DNA of 15,787 bases, taken from contig CBCPNA010000075.1 of the NCBI GenBank assembly GCA_965120415.1, forward strand, positions 1 to 15,787, written 5' to 3'. The DNA is from CBCPNA01 sp965120415. GTDB taxonomy: Bacteria > Bacillota > Clostridia > Lachnospirales > CAG-274. The notes below the pieces were generated by a model, which made no database searches, had not been told where the DNA came from, and worked only from the letters and a program-made list of their open reading frames with translations. Position numbers and translations under genes: made by a program. Of this stretch, positions 1 through 7,648 are shown one piece after another (within the stretch, counting starts at the first letter, position 1; every line of letters begins with the position of its first letter).

Positions 1-1605
1 TTCCATTGTAGGTAAATTTACACAACATATGTTCTCTATAATAATTTTAAGATCATTTTCAAATGTTTTATCTTGATTGTTTGCACTTTCTTCTTCTATT
101 TGTTTCATTTGTTTTCTTAAAATTTCTTTTTTCATTATTAAAAAAGCATATTCTCTTTTAGCCTTAAAATAATTATATATATGTTCATAAATGCTCTTAT
201 TATCATTATCAGCAATAGCTTTTAGTCTTGTCGCCTTAGCAACATCTTCTTTTGCGACAATATTTGCTAACTCCTCATCTTCTATAATATTATATTTTTC
301 TTTATGTTTATAAAAAATATCATCATCAGTAGTATTTAGGTTTAGCAAGGCAACCTCAGCTTTATCTTTATAATTTTGTCCTAAACTACCTACTAAATCT
401 TTTACATTATCACTTACTCCTTCTTTTGCGTTTATGCCTACTTTTCTTATAAGCATTATAGCATTTTCTTCAATTTTGTTTTTTTCTTCACTGATTTTTT
501 GTTTAATATCTTTAAAAATTTCATTCCTTAATGCAATAAAGTCATCTTCTGATTCGCTATTGTTTACTATATGATCTTCAGGGCTTTTTACTTCTTGAGA
601 GAATGGTCCCCTTTTTTCTTCTTTTCCAAACTGTACTGGAATAGTCGCTCCTTCAGATTGTACTTCATCTTGCTGGGATAATGATGGCACTCCTAATCTA
701 TTTAATTCTCCATCTTGTAATTGTTCTCTTCTTGTTTCCTCTTTTACATCCGTCCTTCGATTTTGTTCTATTGGTATAGACAATTCAGATTCAGACGAAT
801 CTTTTAAAATTTCAACAGGATTAGATACATTTAATGCAATAAAGTCATCTTCTGATTCACTATTGCTTACTATATGATCTTCAGTTTTTTTTACTTCCAT
901 TTGAGGGAATGATACCCTTTTTCCTCCTTTCATAGGAGTCTCTCGTCCAGATTGTGCTATAGGAGCTACTACTTCAGGCTGTACATTTATACTTCCGTCT
1001 GAATTAATTCTTGATAAATCATTTCCAGACCTCCTTCGACTTTGTTCTGTTGATCTAGAAAATTCAGACGAATCTTTTTCTGATTTAGATTCTTCATAAG
1101 ATCCTGTCTCAGAAGTATATTCTGAAGATCCTGTCTCAGAAGTATATTCTGAGTTCTCTTCCAACATACTTTGTTCATTAACAGACGAACCTTTTTCTGA
1201 TGTAGATCTAGATCCTCCATAAGATCCTATCTCAGAAGTATCATCACTAAATACTCCAAGTCCATCTTGTTCATTAACATTTGGCCCATCTGATTTGTCT
1301 CTTGATGTGTTATCTTTCGCAACGTGCTCATTTTTTCTCTCAGTTTCCTTCGTAATTTCTGGTTCCTCTTTCGTTCTATTTCGTTGTGGTTCATCTAATT
1401 CATGGGTTGGTTTATCTTTTGTTGAAGATTTTTCTTTATTATTTTCTGTTAATTTATTATATACCCACCAAGTAGCTAAGCCAACAAGCGCAAAAATAAT
1501 TGCTACAAGCGCACCTATTCCGAAAGAACCCCAAAAGCCAATACCTACAGGTACTGCTATTGCTGATGCTCCAGCTATCGTTAAAAACATACTTTCCAAT
1601 AACAT
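1..1605 (-). CDS. Unrecognised membrane-anchored, repeat-rich acidic protein (C-terminus cut by window edge)
   Basis: One uninterrupted frame of 535 codons runs from an ATG at 1605 to the left edge with no stop, so the 3' end is missing. A TAG stop lies directly before the ATG, and TAGGAGGT at 1614-1621 gives a near-ideal ribosome binding site, which fixes the start. Residues about 6-49 are hydrophobic and glycine-rich (IGFWGSFGIGALVAII lies in it) and could form one or two membrane helices ending at WWVYNKL. Residues about 50-360 are highly charged, Ser/Glu/Asp-rich, proline-poor and probably disordered; they contain a perfect 27-bp tandem repeat (SEYTSETG units) and a larger duplicated module ending in NSESEDDFIAL. 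From about residue 358 on the sequence becomes Lys/Glu-rich and helix-prone, possibly coiled coil. I recognise no family and assign no function. Likely topology is an N-terminal anchor with a large soluble tail. It is transcribed separately from nhaC. Confidence 0.85.
   Translation of the reverse strand, partial: MLLESMFLTIAGASAIAVPVGIGFWGSFGIGALVAIIFALVGLATWWVYNKLTENNKEKSSTKDKPTHELDEPQRNRTKEEPEITKETERKNEHVAKDNTSRDKSDGPNVNEQDGLGVFSDDTSEIGSYGGSRSTSEKGSSVNEQSMLEENSEYTSETGSSEYTSETGSYEESKSEKDSSEFSRSTEQSRRRSGNDLSRINSDGSINVQPEVVAPIAQSGRETPMKGGKRVSFPQMEVKKTEDHIVSNSESEDDFIALNVSNPVEILKDSSESELSIPIEQNRRTDVKEETRREQLQDGELNRLGVPSLSQQDEVQSEGATIPVQFGKEEKRGPFSQEVKSPEDHIVNNSESEDDFIALRNEIFKDIKQKISEEKNKIEENAIMLIRKVGINAKEGVSDNVKDLVGSLGQNYKDKAEVALLNLNTTDDDIFYKHKEKYNIIEDEELANIVAKEDVAKATRLKAIADNDNKSIYEHIYNYFKAKREYAFLIMKKEILRKQMKQIEEESANNQDKTFENDLKIIIENICCVNLPTME
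531..1079. repeat. In-frame duplicated module inside the repeat-rich gene (copies about 531-805 and 834-1079)
   Basis: The 50 bases from 531 match the 50 bases from 834 with two differences (offset 303 bp = 101 codons), and similarity continues through GAGGGAAT/GAGAGAAT and a pyrimidine tract. The distal ends also match: TTCAGACGAATCTTTT lies at about 790-805 and 1063-1078, and a CCTTCGA-TTTGTTCT block precedes each. Both copies encode the motif DHIV-N/S-NSESEDDFIAL. The low divergence suggests a fairly recent duplication with small in-frame indels. Confidence 0.8.
1098..1152. repeat. Perfect 27-bp tandem direct repeat, two copies, with a third diverged copy at 1221-1241
   Basis: The 27-bp unit beginning AGATCCTGTCTCAGAAGTAT occurs at 1099-1125 and again, identical, at 1126-1152. 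A copy with one mismatch over 21 bases is at 1221-1241. The unit is a multiple of three and read in frame gives the nonapeptide SEYTSETGS on the minus strand, so copy number changes would not break the reading frame. Confidence 0.9.
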
Positions 1606-1647
1606 CTAATGCTACCTCCTAAATAAATAATAATTGTTATATGTAAT

Positions 1648-1676
1648 ATAATAAAATATTTTACAATTTATGTCAA
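1648..1676 (-). promoter_or_regulatory. Sigma-A-type promoter of the repeat-rich membrane protein gene
   Basis: Read on the minus strand there is TTGACA (1676-1671), a 17-bp spacer, and TATTAT (1653-1648). The -35 is a perfect consensus and the -10 has five of six bases. It lies about 43 bp upstream of the ATG at 1605, with a strong ribosome binding site between, so this gene does not depend on read-through from nhaC. Confidence 0.7.
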
Positions 1677-1725
1677 TAGTTTTTTTTGATACATCATTGA
1701 ATAATTATGTTAAGCTATATGTATT

Positions 1726-3243
1726 TTAGCTTTCTTTTTTATAAAAAAATACAACTAAAGCCAAAATAATAATTAAACAAATGCCCCAAATAATTAATAA
1801 ATTATCTGTAAACCCAGCAACTAAATATCCTATTAAGCTAGCTCCCCCAACAACAAGCGCATAAGGCATTTGAGAAGATACATGAGACATATGGTCGCAT
1901 TTAGCTCCAGCTGAAGATAATATTGTTGTGTCTGATATTAGGCTACAATGATCGCCAAAAACAGAACCAGCCAAAACAGCAGAAAGAGAAATTATTGTTA
2001 AAGAATATTCTGCCTCGCTTGTAATAGCTATAATAATAGGTATCAAGATACTAAATGTACCCCATGATGTACCCATAGAAAATGATAAAATGCCTGCTAT
2101 AATAAAGCCTATAGCTGGTATTAGAGCTAAAGAAATATTAAACCTAGAAAAAAGCTCTAAAGCAAACGCTCCAGTGTTTAATAAATCTCTACAAACTCCG
2201 CTTATAGTCCATGCTAATATAAGTATTATATATGCAGGCACCATAGATTTTATGCCACTTGATACACAGCCCATAAAATCTTTAAAGCTTATTACCCTTC
2301 TACCGACTATTAAAAAGAAAGTTATAATTAATGTAATAAAGCCACTTATAGAAAGGGCTAGCCCAGCATCTGTATTACCAAAAGCTTCTGCTATTGTTAT
2401 ATCTTGGCTAAAATATCCACCAACATAAAGCATAGCCAAAACAGATGTTAATATTAATACAGCTATAGGTATGATTAAATCGATAACTTTACCTTTTTTA
2501 GAAATTTCTAAATCTGATTCTGGTTCACCTTTATATGTATTATCATATTTATTTTTATCTTTTGCATTTTCAAATTTTGCCATAATTCCAAAATCTATGT
2601 TGGTAAAACATATGATTAATACAAAAATGATAGTAAAGATAGCGTATAAATTGTACGGTATCGTCTGTACAAAGGCTTGTATACCGTTTAGCCCACTGTC
2701 ATTAAGCTGCGATATAATAGACGCTGCCCAAGAAGACACAGGAGCTATAATACATATTGGGGCTGCCGTCGCGTCTATCAAATATGCTAACTTTTGCCTT
2801 GATATACCGTGCTTGTCTGTAATAGGGCTCATGACCGTACCGACTGTAAGACAATTAAAATAATCATCTATAAAGATAAGCACCCCTAATACAAAGGTTG
2901 AAAATTTAGCGCCAGATTTAGTTTTAATCTTTTTGCTAGCCCAGTCACCGTAAGCGCTGGAGCCTCCAGCTTTTGTAACAACCATGACTAATACGCCAAG
3001 CAAGGCTAAAAATATTATGATAGATGCGTTAGCTGCAAGCTTTTCAACCATTAAAGATATAGTTACGTCAAATGTTTTGGTAAAAATGGTAAAAAAGCCA
3101 TCTACTGTGTAGATAGAATATGTAAAGGTACCAGCTAATATACCGATTATGAGGGATATTATTACTTCTTTAGTTATTAGAGCTAAGACAATAGCTAAGA
3201 TAGGGGGTAATAAGGATATTATTCCAACGTCTATTATTTCCAT
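1726..3243 (-). CDS. nhaC: NhaC-family Na+/H+ antiporter
   Basis: A 505-residue polytopic membrane protein of the NhaC antiporter family (Pfam Na_H_antiporter type), expected to exchange cytoplasmic sodium for external protons or, in some members, move organic acids. About ten to twelve hydrophobic helices are visible, with a hydrophilic cytoplasmic loop at roughly 222-252. Family-typical motifs are IDDYFNCLTVG (125-135), DATAAPICIIAPVSSWAA (157-174), the SMGTSWGTF segment (389-397) and GSVFGDHCS followed by SDTT (426-440), which carry the conserved polar and acidic residues of the transport core. Start ATG at 3243 follows AAAGGAG at a 7-base spacing. It is a monocistronic unit with its own promoter. 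No clear intrinsic terminator follows it. The substrate cannot be told from sequence: malate/lactate-type exchangers such as MleN belong to the same family. Confidence 0.9.
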   Translation of the reverse strand: MEIIDVGIISLLPPILAIVLALITKEVIISLIIGILAGTFTYSIYTVDGFFTIFTKTFDVTISLMVEKLAANASIIIFLALLGVLVMVVTKAGGSSAYGDWASKKIKTKSGAKFSTFVLGVLIFIDDYFNCLTVGTVMSPITDKHGISRQKLAYLIDATAAPICIIAPVSSWAASIISQLNDSGLNGIQAFVQTIPYNLYAIFTIIFVLIICFTNIDFGIMAKFENAKDKNKYDNTYKGEPESDLEISKKGKVIDLIIPIAVLILTSVLAMLYVGGYFSQDITIAEAFGNTDAGLALSISGFITLIITFFLIVGRRVISFKDFMGCVSSGIKSMVPAYIILILAWTISGVCRDLLNTGAFALELFSRFNISLALIPAIGFIIAGILSFSMGTSWGTFSILIPIIIAITSEAEYSLTIISLSAVLAGSVFGDHCSLISDTTILSSAGAKCDHMSHVSSQMPYALVVGGASLIGYLVAGFTDNLLIIWGICLIIILALVVFFYKKES

Positions 3244-3279
3244 AAATATCTCCTTTATTGTATAATTTTTTACATAATA

Positions 3280-3308
3280 ATTGTATCACAAAAAACATTA
3301 CATTACAA
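3280..3308 (-). promoter_or_regulatory. Promoter of nhaC, with extended -10
   Basis: On the minus strand TTGTAA (3308-3303) is followed by a 17-bp spacer and TACAAT (3285-3280); the spacer ends in TGA, giving an extended TGnTACAAT -10. The predicted transcript start is about 30 bases before the ATG, leaving no room for a riboswitch. Confidence 0.6.
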
Positions 3309-3476
3309 GCATAAAATACAATAAAAATTAATCTTTTGTAATATTTGTAATACTAGTAAAAATAAACTTTTAAAATATAATATAATCATTTTGTAATAAA
3401 AATCTATATTAAATAAAATTATATAATAAGTATCATATAAAGCATAAAACAGGCAATTTTTATACATTAAGAGCTA

Positions 3477-3496
3477 TTTATAAAAATTTTTATAAA
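3477..3496. repeat. 20-bp perfect A/T palindrome
   Basis: TTTATAAAAA is immediately followed by its exact reverse complement. Because the surrounding DNA is nearly all A/T, a palindrome of this size could arise by chance. It could also be a binding site between the two divergent promoters; there is no direct evidence. Confidence 0.35.
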
Positions 3497-3551
3497 ATAA
3501 TATATTATAATTTTGTATTTTGCCATTGATTTTAATTAAATAGCATAGCTA

Positions 3552-3580
3552 TTGACAAGACATTTTAAAATATTTATACT
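3552..3580 (+). promoter_or_regulatory. Strong sigma-A-type promoter of the nrdR-nfo-SDR operon
   Basis: TTGACA at 3552-3557, a 17-bp spacer and TATACT at 3575-3580 form a near-consensus promoter, about 36 bp upstream of the nrdR start codon. Confidence 0.75.
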
Positions 3581-3615
3581 AATTTTAAATAATTAAATTT
3601 TAGGAGTATAGTTTG

Positions 3616-4089
3616 ATGAGATGTCCATTTTGTTCTAATTTAGATACAAAAGTTATAGATACTAGGAGTGCCGATGAAAATACTTCTATAAAAAGACGTC
3701 GTCTTTGCGAAAAATGCAACGAACGTTTTACAACATACGAAAAGATAGATTTATTACAAATAAATGTTGTTAAAAGAGATTTTACAAGAGAAAGCTTTGA
3801 TAGAGACAAGATTATGAAAAGCCTTATGCTAGCTTGTAACAAGCGCCCTGTTTCTACAAGCACGATGGAACAAATTATTAAAGAATTAGAAAACAATATT
3901 TTTACCCTATCTAAAAAAGAAATACCTACAGAATATATAGGAGAATTTGTTATGGAAAGGCTACAATCTATCGATGATATAGCATATGTAAGATTTGCGT
4001 CTGTTTATAGAGAATTTAAAGACTTAAAAAACTTTATAGAAGAATTAAATATTCTTATTAAAAACAAAAAAATTAAGAAAAATGAATAA
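3616..4089 (+). CDS. nrdR: Transcriptional repressor NrdR (ribonucleotide reductase regulator)
   Basis: A 157-residue protein of the usual NrdR length. NrdR binds ATP/dATP through an ATP-cone and represses ribonucleotide reductase genes when dNTPs are plentiful. The N-terminal zinc ribbon is complete: C3-P-F-C6 and C31-E-K-C34, followed by the conserved RFTTYE. The ATP-cone spans about 46-136 and opens with VVKRDFTRESFDRDKI. I chose the ATG at 3616, not the in-frame TTG at 3613, because all family members start M-[KR]-C-P-[FY]-C and because TAGGAG at 3601-3606 is then nine bases away. It is first in a three-gene plus-strand set; nfo begins 23 bases later. No ribonucleotide reductase gene lies in the window, so its targets are elsewhere. 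Confidence 0.95.
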   Translation: MRCPFCSNLDTKVIDTRSADENTSIKRRRLCEKCNERFTTYEKIDLLQINVVKRDFTRESFDRDKIMKSLMLACNKRPVSTSTMEQIIKELENNIFTLSKKEIPTEYIGEFVMERLQSIDDIAYVRFASVYREFKDLKNFIEELNILIKNKKIKKNE

Positions 4090-4112
4090 TTAATAAGTAA
4101 GGAGAGTTAATT

Positions 4113-4964
4113 ATGAAGATAGGTTCTCATGTTTCTATGTCTGGGGGGCTTATAAACGCTGCTAAAGAGGCTTATTCTTACGGAGCTAACACCTTTATGA
4201 TTTATACCGGCGCACCCCAAAATACAAAACGTGCCCCTATAGAAAGCCTAAAGATAGAAGAAGGCAAGCTATTTATGCAACAGCATAACATAAGCGATAT
4301 AATTGTCCATGCCCCTTATATTATAAATCTAGCATCTTATAAAAAAAATACTTTTCAGCTAGGGGTAGAATTTTTACAAAAAGAAATAGAAAGGACAGAA
4401 AAGATAGGAGCAGATTATATCGTTTTGCACCCTGGGGCATATACAGACAAAACGCTAGAATACGGTATAGAAAGGATAGCAAGCGGCTTAAATGCTGTTT
4501 TAACAAAAGATACAAAAGTAACAATATGTTTAGAAACAATGGCTGGAAAAGGCACAGAAGTTGGTAAAACTTTTGAAGAATTAAGGCAAATTATTGATAA
4601 AGTTGATTTAAATGATAAATTAGGTATATGTTTTGATACGTGTCATGTACATGATAGTGGATATGATATAGTAAATAATTTTGAAGATGTTATGCAAAAG
4701 TTTGATAAAATAATAGGGCTTGATAGGCTTAAAGTTTTTCATATAAATGGCTCTTTAAACCCTTGTGGAGCTAAAAAAGATAGGCACGCTAACATAGGAG
4801 CTGACGATACTAACCCAAAAGGTAAAGACTTTATAGGGTTTGACGCTTTGTATAATATCGTGCATTCTAAATACGCTAAAAATAAAATCTTAATTTTGGA
4901 AACGCCGTGGCTTGATGCAAAAACAAATTTATATAAAGAAGAAATAGCTAGGTTAAGGGGTTGA
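4113..4964 (+). CDS. nfo: Deoxyribonuclease IV / AP endonuclease (endonuclease IV)
   Basis: A 283-residue TIM-barrel enzyme that cuts the DNA backbone 5' of abasic sites in base excision repair. All nine ligands of the three-zinc centre known from E. coli Nfo can be matched: H66, H106 (VLHPGA), E141 (LETMAGKGTE), D175 and H178 (FDTCHVHDSGYD), H210, D223 and H225 (DRHANIG) and E263 (LETPW). The third signature reads FHINGSLNP where many homologues have HLNDSKNP; the changed Asp is not a metal ligand, and I believe some clostridial homologues share this form, but that is from memory. AAGGAG at 4099-4104 precedes the ATG by eight bases. It sits 23 bp after nrdR and 4 bp before the SDR gene, so the three are almost certainly cotranscribed. 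Confidence 0.96.
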   Translation: MKIGSHVSMSGGLINAAKEAYSYGANTFMIYTGAPQNTKRAPIESLKIEEGKLFMQQHNISDIIVHAPYIINLASYKKNTFQLGVEFLQKEIERTEKIGADYIVLHPGAYTDKTLEYGIERIASGLNAVLTKDTKVTICLETMAGKGTEVGKTFEELRQIIDKVDLNDKLGICFDTCHVHDSGYDIVNNFEDVMQKFDKIIGLDRLKVFHINGSLNPCGAKKDRHANIGADDTNPKGKDFIGFDALYNIVHSKYAKNKILILETPWLDAKTNLYKEEIARLRG

Positions 4965-4968
4965 TATT

Positions 4969-5700
4969 TTGCAAAAAGTTGTTCTTATAACAGGTGCATC
5001 TAAAGGTATAGGTAAAGCTATCGCTTTAAAATTTGCTAAAAATGGACATAAAGTTATTATTAATTATAAAAATGATACTGATTATCTTTTAAATACTTTA
5101 AATTTATTAAAACAAACAACAGACGATTTTTTACATATAAAAGCAGATGTTGGTATATATGAAGATTGTTTAGATATGTATAAGCAAATTATAAAAAAAT
5201 ATGGTAAACTAGATATACTTATCAATAATGCTGGTATATCTTATGTAGGGCTGTTTAATAAAATGTCGCCAATAGATTGGCAAAATTTGATAAAAACAAA
5301 TATCGAAGGAGTTATTAATCTATCGCATATAGTATCGCAAGATATGATTAAACAAAAAAATGGTAATATAATAAATATATCTTCTGTATGGGGCGACGTT
5401 GGGGCATCTTGTGAGGCTGTGTATTCTGCAACAAAAGGAGCTGTAAATAGCTTTACAAAAGCTTTAGCAAAAGAGCTTGCCCCTTCTGATATAAGAATTA
5501 ATGCTATAGCTTGTGGTGTTATAGATACACAAATGAATAGCTTTTTAACTAAAAATGAAAAAGAGACACTTGCTATGCAAATACCTCTTGGGCGCTTTGG
5601 CAAAACAGAAGAAGTAGCTGATTTAGCCTTATTTTTGGCTAGTAATAATTCTTCTTATTTAACAGGGCAGATTATAACATTAGACGGAGCATTTGTTTAA
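4969..5700 (+). CDS. ymfI: SDR-family oxidoreductase, likely elongation factor P 5-aminopentanone reductase (YmfI-like)
   Basis: A 243-residue classical short-chain dehydrogenase with a Rossmann fold. The cofactor motif TGASKGIG is at 8-15, NNAG at 86-89, and the catalytic set is N111, S139, Y152 and K156. The segment ISSVWGDVGASCEAVYSA and the later ACGVIDTQMN resemble the clostridial and bacillar YmfI group, which reduces 5-aminopentanone on EF-P, more than the fatty-acid enzyme FabG, and no fatty acid genes are nearby. A FabG-like 3-oxoacyl reductase remains possible. The start is TTG at 4969, four bases after the nfo stop, preceded by AAGGGG with an eight-base spacing; no better start exists before the TGASKGIG motif. 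Its TAA overlaps the opposing corA stop codon. Confidence 0.85.
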   Translation: MQKVVLITGASKGIGKAIALKFAKNGHKVIINYKNDTDYLLNTLNLLKQTTDDFLHIKADVGIYEDCLDMYKQIIKKYGKLDILINNAGISYVGLFNKMSPIDWQNLIKTNIEGVINLSHIVSQDMIKQKNGNIINISSVWGDVGASCEAVYSATKGAVNSFTKALAKELAPSDIRINAIACGVIDTQMNSFLTKNEKETLAMQIPLGRFGKTEEVADLALFLASNNSSYLTGQIITLDGAFV

Positions 5701-6635
5701 AACATATCCTTTTTTATCATAAGTTTAGCCACTGTAAAGCATACTACAACTGAAAAAATCACTATCCAAAAAAATGCAAAATGAGAATTTTCAAAAGGTA
5801 CTTTAACATTCATGCCAAAAAATCCAGAAATTATGCTAGGTACAGCCATAATAATTGTTATAGAGGTTAGCACCTTCATTACAATATTCAGATTATTTGA
5901 TATAATAGACGCAAATGTTTCCATCGTACCAGATAGCGTATGGCTATATATTTTTGCCATTTCTATTGCTTGTTTATTTTCTATTATAGTGTCTTCTAGC
6001 AGTTCTTTATCTTCTTCATAGCTTTTTATAAAGCTGTATTTTAAAAGCCTTTCCATTATTAATTCATTAGCCTTTAATGAAGTAGAAAAGTATACCAAGC
6101 TTTTTTCAAGGGTTAATAAATAAAATAATTCTTTATTTTTCATTGATTTTAAAAGTTCTTTTTCTGTAAGGTTTACTTGTTTATCTATCCTTTTTAAAAA
6201 ATATAAATATAACGACGCATTTTTGTACAAAATTTGTAAAATAAATCTTGATTTTTTTAATGTAGAAAATGTTTTAACCCTATTTTTCAAAAAAGGGTCT
6301 AGTACTAATGTTTCATCAAGGCATACTGTTATAATTGCTTTTTTTGTTAAAATAATAGCAATAGGAAGTGTTTCATACATAGTGTTCGTGCTGTCTTTGG
6401 CTATGTAGGGTGTATCCACAAGTATTAAATAATTATCTTTCTCTTCTTCATATTCTAGCCTTGAGCGCTCCTCTTCATCTAGCGCTGCTTTTATAAAATC
6501 TATATCTACATCTAGCTTTTTTGCTGTTTCAGTTATTTCAAAAGATGTTGGGTTAATCAAATTTACCCAGCAGCCCTCTTTAATTTCATCTATTTTTGTA
6601 ATACCATCACCATTAGATATATATATATCAAGCAT
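5697..6635 (-). CDS. corA: CorA-family divalent metal ion transporter
   Basis: A 312-residue CorA-type magnesium (or cobalt/nickel) channel that works as a pentamer in the cytoplasmic membrane. Residues 1 to about 250 form the soluble alpha/beta and long-helix domain. Two C-terminal membrane helices follow (about 253-273 and 285-305), joined by the hallmark GMN at 274-276 in SGFFGMNVKVP. A short positively charged tail ends the protein (KKDMF). The ATG at 6635 has a GGAGG a few bases upstream. It is the last gene of the seven-gene minus-strand operon, 23 bp after holA. Its final TAA (5699-5697) overlaps the TAA of the convergent SDR gene, sharing the palindrome TTAA. Confidence 0.95.
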   Translation of the reverse strand: MLDIYISNGDGITKIDEIKEGCWVNLINPTSFEITETAKKLDVDIDFIKAALDEEERSRLEYEEEKDNYLILVDTPYIAKDSTNTMYETLPIAIILTKKAIITVCLDETLVLDPFLKNRVKTFSTLKKSRFILQILYKNASLYLYFLKRIDKQVNLTEKELLKSMKNKELFYLLTLEKSLVYFSTSLKANELIMERLLKYSFIKSYEEDKELLEDTIIENKQAIEMAKIYSHTLSGTMETFASIISNNLNIVMKVLTSITIIMAVPSIISGFFGMNVKVPFENSHFAFFWIVIFSVVVCFTVAKLMIKKDMF

Positions 6636-6658
6636 AATCGCACCTCCATAATTTTATT

Positions 6659-7648
6659 TTAGCTACTATATTTTATAATAAGCATTTCTATAGCTAATTC
6701 ATCTTGCAAAATACCTATTTTTATTTTATTATCTATTTCTAAACATTCATCGATAGCCTTAAGTATTGTTTGTCCGCTAAAATTTTTTATATAACGCAAT
6801 ACTTCCTTAACAACAAATGCTCTAACTTTAAGCTCATCTGCTATATCGTTTGTATTATAGCCTTTTTGGAGCAAAAATTTTATTTGTAACATTATTCTAA
6901 ATTGCCTTGCTATCATAGTTAGGATTAAAAAAGGAGAAGTTTTGTTAAATATAAGATTTTTATAAATATATAAAGCATTTTCAAGCTTTTTATTAAACAT
7001 AAAAGATATTAATTCAAACACTTTTGTTTCTTCATTTTTTGTACATATGCTATCTATATCTTCTTTTGTTATTTCATCTTCTTTTTTATAGCTAATAAGC
7101 TTGTTTGTTTCGTTAAAAAGTGTATCCATATCTGTTCCAACAATGGCTATTAAATAGCTAATATTTTGCATAGATATTTTTTTGCTATGTTTTGTAAAAA
7201 TATCTAATAACCATTTTGCAAGCTGTGTTTCATTTAAAGCAGAAAGTTCAAAAACTTCTCCGTATTTTTTAATTTCTTTAAAGACTTTTAACCTTTTATC
7301 TAAATTACCTTCTATAAATAAAATTATAGTGGATTTAGGTATTGCTTTAAAATATTTTAAAAGCTCTTCTGTATCTTTAATATCCCAAAAAAAGTTAGTA
7401 TTTTTTAATATTAAAAGCCTGTATTCATTCATAAAAGGTAATGTTTCTGCAACTTCTTTTATTTTTAAAACAGTCGCATCTTTATTTTCTAATATAGTTA
7501 AATTCATCATTTTATATTGGTTATCAACTGTTTTTTTAATAAAATCTCTTTCATATTTATCTTTTAAAAACTGCTCTTCGCCAAAAAATAAATATAAATT
7601 TTTTAATTTATTTTGTTTATTAAAATCTATTTGCATTTTTAAAATCAA
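6659..7648 (-). CDS. holA: DNA polymerase III subunit delta
   Basis: A 329-residue clamp-loader delta subunit (YqeN type in Bacillus) that opens the sliding clamp for loading onto DNA. YLFFGEE (19-25) matches the start of the degenerate AAA+ domain, PFMNEYRLL (71-79) is a conserved block, and the C-terminal collar domain shows ARQFR (247-251) and LKVRAFVVK (273-281). It directly follows comEC, the usual Firmicute order. The TTG at 7648 overlaps the comEC stop as TTGA, suggesting translational coupling, so I used it; an ATG at 7636, four codons further in, fits the family equally well. Neither has a good ribosome binding site. The rpsT gene that often accompanies holA is not present here. Confidence 0.93.
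   Translation of the reverse strand: MILKMQIDFNKQNKLKNLYLFFGEEQFLKDKYERDFIKKTVDNQYKMMNLTILENKDATVLKIKEVAETLPFMNEYRLLILKNTNFFWDIKDTEELLKYFKAIPKSTIILFIEGNLDKRLKVFKEIKKYGEVFELSALNETQLAKWLLDIFTKHSKKISMQNISYLIAIVGTDMDTLFNETNKLISYKKEDEITKEDIDSICTKNEETKVFELISFMFNKKLENALYIYKNLIFNKTSPFLILTMIARQFRIMLQIKFLLQKGYNTNDIADELKVRAFVVKEVLRYIKNFSGQTILKAIDECLEIDNKIKIGILQDELAIEMLIIKYSS

Larger units (their letters stand above)
3244..3615. other. AT-rich divergent intergenic region between nhaC and nrdR
   Basis: This 372-bp gap holds the nhaC promoter at one end and the nrdR promoter at the other. The middle (about 3310-3550) is almost purely A/T with several chance TATAAT-like strings. A 20-bp perfect A/T-only palindrome, TTTATAAAAA followed by its reverse complement, lies at 3477-3496. 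I see no open reading frame with a ribosome binding site, no RNA gene and no structured leader. Confidence 0.6.

Noticed and set aside
531..1242. Repeats considered as a possible CRISPR array
   Set aside because: Units are in-frame with a protein, unevenly spaced and unequal in length, with no constant repeat and spacer pattern and no cas genes.
1295..1609. Plus-strand 104-codon frame and a minus-strand 77-codon frame at 987-1220
   Set aside because: Both lie opposite or out of frame within the 535-codon membrane-protein gene, have no ribosome binding site, and their repeats merely mirror that gene's repeats.
1712..1732. Hairpin AAGCTA/TAGCTT at the end of nhaC followed on the plus strand by a T-rich run
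   Set aside because: The stem is only six mostly A/T pairs, overlaps the nhaC stop codon, and the T-run is on the strand with no gene to terminate.
2090..2863. Two plus-strand frames (112 and 130 codons)
   Set aside because: They are antisense shadows of the well-conserved nhaC gene and lack start signals.
3244..3615. Sodium riboswitch or other structured leader upstream of nhaC
   Set aside because: The predicted leader is about 30 bases and the rest of the gap is nearly pure A/T with no G/C-containing paired elements.
3613..3618. TTG at 3613 as the nrdR start
   Set aside because: The ATG at 3616 gives the universal N-terminus M-R-C-P-F-C and a normal ribosome binding site spacing.
5624..5641. 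Hairpin TAGCC/GGCTA as terminator for the corA operon
   Set aside because: The stem is five pairs, lies inside the SDR coding region and is not followed by a T-tract on the minus strand.
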